Positions 61,791 to 64,000 of a stretch of 64,000 nucleotides of DNA are shown here, piece by piece. The notes under the pieces are model-generated. The model ran no database searches, was not told the DNA's origin, and was given only the letters and a program-made list of their open reading frames with translations. Numbering within the stretch: position 1 is the stretch's first letter; every line of letters starts with the position of its first letter. This stretch comes from Leptolyngbya sp. 'hensonii' (GTDB lineage: Bacteria; Cyanobacteriota; Cyanobacteriia; GCF-001939115): contig NZ_MQTZ01000041.1 in NCBI RefSeq assembly GCF_001939115.1, positions 62,001 through 126,000 on the forward strand, in the 5' to 3' direction. The translations under genes and the position numbers were made by a program.

Positions 61791-62066
61791 TCACTTTTGG
61801 GGATTCGCCTGACTTAAGGTCACGGGCTTTGTCATTTTGGCACAAAGCGCATCATCTACAATTTCAGCCTTGACATCTGATGACCTTGTCTTAAACCGAT
61901 AGATGTCAACCTCTACTTTTTTGCAGACAAAGGTGCTGTTGCTACCATTAATGGAGGCTACGCCCCAGGTATAGCTCTGGGCCTTACTGATGGGGCGATC
62001 GACTCGACTGCAACCAACCATCAGTAACGAGAGAGCGAAGAATGCAGTGACGATGATTCTTAACAT
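61791..62066 (-). CDS. Small lipoprotein, unknown
   Basis: A 91-residue protein with a lipobox, LLMVGCSRVD, after a short hydrophobic start, so it should be lipid-anchored to the outer or inner membrane. The mature part has no known domain and two further cysteines (C48 in TFVCKKVEV and C75 in DDALCAKMT) that may form a disulfide. Codon use is like its neighbours. Confidence 0.7.
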   Translation of the reverse strand: MLRIIVTAFFALSLLMVGCSRVDRPISKAQSYTWGVASINGSNSTFVCKKVEVDIYRFKTRSSDVKAEIVDDALCAKMTKPVTLSQANPQK

Positions 62067-62184
62067 AGGTCTCTCTAAAAGCAGGGGGGATAGTGTTTTA
62101 TAGCTTGGATTCCCCCAGTTTATTAAGGGTGATATGAATTGTAATTGTTTCAGATCACAGTCAGCGGTTGTAGAGCCCTGCAGG

Positions 62185-62952
62185 TTAACCCGTCACCCCA
62201 AAGACCACTTCTGGCTTGATCAGGAAATCACCCAAAACACTCCAGGTCATAAACAGACCACTGACCGTCATGGTAGCCAGCACCAGATGGCGGAATTGAC
62301 GATCGCTCATCCGGTCTAAAAAGTACTGACTGGCCCAGTTAGCCGGAATAGCAGCCACCCCAATCAACAGGCCATAACCCAAATATTGGGGATGCAAAAC
62401 TCCCAGAACCCCGTAGGCAACCAGCTTAACAATGTGTACCCCCACCACATGGGCAGCCTTGGTGGCAATCATCGGTTCCTTCAGCAGACCATAATTGAGA
62501 TAGAAGGGATTCATCAGGGGGCCACTACTGCCCACTAGACCAGAAATGAGCGCATACAGGAAACCCAAGGGGAGAAAATGCCACGGGGAAACAGGGAAAA
62601 TGCGATCTTTCCGACTGACCAGAAAAGTGACTACCGTGACCAGCAGAAAGACTCCCATCAACAGTTGCAGCCAATCCAGATGGATTTGGGTAAACAGGTA
62701 AGCTCCCAGGACAGCCCCGATCACTGCTCCTGGCAAATACCAGCGAGTCAGGGGCCAATCGACATGCCGCCAGAAATGAAGCACGCGCTGGGAATTACCC
62801 AGCAACATCCCTGTGGTCACGGCTGGGGCGATCGCCCGGGCATCAAGGATAAACCCAACAGCAGGCAGAACGACCAGCGCACTACCCCCACCTGCCAGGG
62901 CACTGATTAGCCACGCGACAAAACTGACGGCAAAGAGAAAGAACAGATGCAT
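62185..62952 (-). CDS. TauE/SafE family sulfite exporter-like permease
   Basis: The 255-residue protein has eight or so membrane segments with FAVSFVAWLISALAGGGSAL near the N-terminus and GLVGSSGPLMNPFYLNYGLL in the middle, both typical of TauE/SafE (DUF81) permeases. Substrates are sulfite, sulfoacetate or similar anions. ATG 62952 is preceded by GTAGAG and follows the stop of the metal-dependent hydrolase gene by two bases, so the two genes are coupled. Confidence 0.86.
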   Translation of the reverse strand: MHLFFLFAVSFVAWLISALAGGGSALVVLPAVGFILDARAIAPAVTTGMLLGNSQRVLHFWRHVDWPLTRWYLPGAVIGAVLGAYLFTQIHLDWLQLLMGVFLLVTVVTFLVSRKDRIFPVSPWHFLPLGFLYALISGLVGSSGPLMNPFYLNYGLLKEPMIATKAAHVVGVHIVKLVAYGVLGVLHPQYLGYGLLIGVAAIPANWASQYFLDRMSDRQFRHLVLATMTVSGLFMTWSVLGDFLIKPEVVFGVTG

Positions 62953-62954
62953 CT

Positions 62955-63701
62955 CTACAGATGGGACTCTACCCAGAGGGGGACGTAGCAACAGGAGTTA
63001 TGCAGTTCCTGATCAAGCTGTCTGTAGTCCGGTTCTTTTTCCCTCACCAGCTCCCAAAACTTCTGGGAGTGATTAAGATGAACAGTGTGACAGAGTTCAT
63101 GGATAAATACATAGCGGACCAGATGAGGGGGCAAAAACATCAGCTTGTAATTCAAACTAATGGTTTTGCGCCTGGAACAACTGCCCCAACGGGTCCGCTG
63201 TCCTCGGATCGTTGCTTTTACAAATTGTAACTCCATATCCTGACTCAAGATCTCCAGCCAGGGAATTAAATTCATCCGGGCCAGATCGGCCAGCCATTGC
63301 CGCAGAGCAACCCGACAGACCTCCGCCTGATCGGTGCTGCCAGAGAGGATCAGGCTAGAGGGGGTTCCCTGACGCAAAATCACCCTGGGATCAGCAGTCT
63401 GGTCATAATGAACCTGCCAGTCCTGGGCGATCGCCCGCAGGAAAATGTTGGTGGGTAGGGGGGCCGCCAGATCAAACCCTAGGGTCGTTCGTTGTTCCTG
63501 CAAGCGCTTCTGGACCTTTTCGATCCAATGCCGCTTTTTATGCACAATTTCCGGAATGCGATCATGGCTGAATCCCGGTGGCACAATCACCTGCAGACTA
63601 CCCGAGGGCAAAATTTTTAGATGCACATTGCGGGCACGCCGGTTTTCTTGGACATCGTAACTGGGCAGGTTCAGCAGTTGGAGGTCAGGAGAGGGTTGCA
63701 T
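62955..63701 (-). CDS. YgjP/M48-like metal-dependent hydrolase
   Basis: The 248-residue protein has the zinc-binding FIHELCHTVHLNHSQKFWEL with HExxH (the HELCH form), preceded by RTRWGSCSRRKTISLNYKLM, the pattern of YgjP/SprT-like metal-dependent hydrolases (DUF45). No signal peptide. It is likely a cytosolic protease or nuclease-associated factor; partner unknown. The ATG overlaps the preceding NUDIX gene's end by 17 bases. Confidence 0.86.
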   Translation of the reverse strand: MQPSPDLQLLNLPSYDVQENRRARNVHLKILPSGSLQVIVPPGFSHDRIPEIVHKKRHWIEKVQKRLQEQRTTLGFDLAAPLPTNIFLRAIAQDWQVHYDQTADPRVILRQGTPSSLILSGSTDQAEVCRVALRQWLADLARMNLIPWLEILSQDMELQFVKATIRGQRTRWGSCSRRKTISLNYKLMFLPPHLVRYVFIHELCHTVHLNHSQKFWELVREKEPDYRQLDQELHNSCCYVPLWVESHL

Positions 63702-63999
63702 CGGCTCTATTTTGCCTCTCGATGAAATCTAAAAGAATTTGATGGTGCGGCAGACCGATCGCCTTTACCTGTTGAATCTGGTGAGAATAACAGGTATTGC
63801 GATGAATCTCGGTTGGGGTAAACCAGCCCATATCACACCCCTCCCCTAAAATCAGGCTTTCCGGAGCAACACTCACTTCACCGTAATAAACATGTCGGAT
63901 CACACCCGTGCCACGGTAACAGCCAAATTTGGTCAAAATTGGGGGCACATGGCCAATCTCTTCCTGTAATTCTCGCCGGACTGCAACATCGGCAGACTC
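63685..63999 (-). CDS. NUDIX hydrolase, 5' part outside window
   Basis: The frame reads from the right edge in ESADVAVRRELQEEIGHVPP, the NUDIX box (RELQEEIG metal site), so the gene is cut at its 5' end. The visible 104 residues end in HHQILLDFIERQNRADATLS. NUDIX enzymes cleave nucleoside diphosphates linked to another moiety, such as ADP-ribose or dNTPs; substrate unknown. It overlaps the hydrolase gene by 17 bases. Confidence 0.85.
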   Translation of the reverse strand, partial: ESADVAVRRELQEEIGHVPPILTKFGCYRGTGVIRHVYYGEVSVAPESLILGEGCDMGWFTPTEIHRNTCYSHQIQQVKAIGLPHHQILLDFIERQNRADATLS

Positions 64000-64000
64000 T

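Noticed and set aside
1-64000. CRISPR arrays, tRNA or rRNA genes
   Set aside because: No regularly spaced repeats, no cloverleaf with a GTTCRANNC arm and no conserved rRNA segments were found by eye. A tRNAscan-SE, CRISPR-finder or barrnap run would settle this.

Overview
The window reads as chromosomal DNA of a cyanobacterium. Direct evidence is a photosystem I psaM gene, a carboxysome shell gene (ccmK), a CruA/CruP-type lycopene cyclase, a bidirectional Hox hydrogenase operon, the cyanobacterial order bamA-lpxC-fabZ-lpxA-lpxB, a PATAN-REC (PatA/PixG) regulator and frequent GCGATCGC (HIP1) octamers. A filamentous Leptolyngbya-like lineage is plausible, but that is inference. I see no rRNA, tRNA, CRISPR array, complete insertion sequence or prophage. 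Genes are densely packed and most are housekeeping or metabolic.

Layout. 1-6271 (+): six consecutive glycosyltransferase genes, the first cut by the window edge, probably the end of an exopolysaccharide or cell-surface glycan locus; every spacer after the third gene carries a 20-bp palindromic repeat. 6582-15152 (+): a chemosensory operon of the Pix/Pil type (PATAN-REC, CheY-like, CheW, MCP with GAF, hybrid CheA, second CheW) ending in a stand-alone CbiG-C/CobE gene that overlaps the second CheW. 15319-32524: mixed genes, including cruA/cruP, a pentapeptide-repeat protein, lepB, a metallophosphoesterase, map, phoU, psaM, def, a UPF0182 protein, a lone ccmK and a 2OG-Fe(II) oxygenase. 32534-44952 (-): a fermentation/hydrogen block, hoxEFUYH, then a [2Fe-2S] thioredoxin-like protein, a PAS protein, a SpoIIE-type phosphatase and hoxW, followed by nifJ (pyruvate:ferredoxin oxidoreductase) and a dihydroorotate-dehydrogenase-like gene. 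45779-48673 (-): a P-type cation ATPase. 49288-51556 (+): a Mo-nitrogenase C-terminal-domain protein, tlyA and an unknown. 51577-58374 (-): purC, bamA and the lipid A genes. 58474-64000 (-): an exported pterin dehydratase-like protein, a DUF39 protein, an AI-2E family permease, small membrane and lipoproteins, TauE/SafE, a YgjP-like hydrolase and a partial NUDIX gene.

The most interesting unit is the hox operon. Between the hydrogenase large subunit and its maturation protease it carries three genes that, from family knowledge, resemble the regulatory trio found with clostridial-type [FeFe] hydrogenases (a [2Fe-2S] ferredoxin-like protein, a PAS protein with a conserved QEIAGLLGETTAETK tail, and a SpoIIE phosphatase). 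Here they sit in a [NiFe] cyanobacterial operon next to PFOR, which suggests a redox- or ferredoxin-sensing control of hydrogen metabolism. Other points worth a second look are a CcmK with a changed pore loop, an MCP GAF domain without the expected chromophore cysteines, a 40-codon ORF overlapping a strong RNA fold upstream of hoxE, an inverted repeat in the hox promoter region, and an exported pterin dehydratase-like protein.

Where a better start codon was visible (ribosome-binding site, stop-start overlap or family length) the given start is my choice and the reason is stated in the entry.
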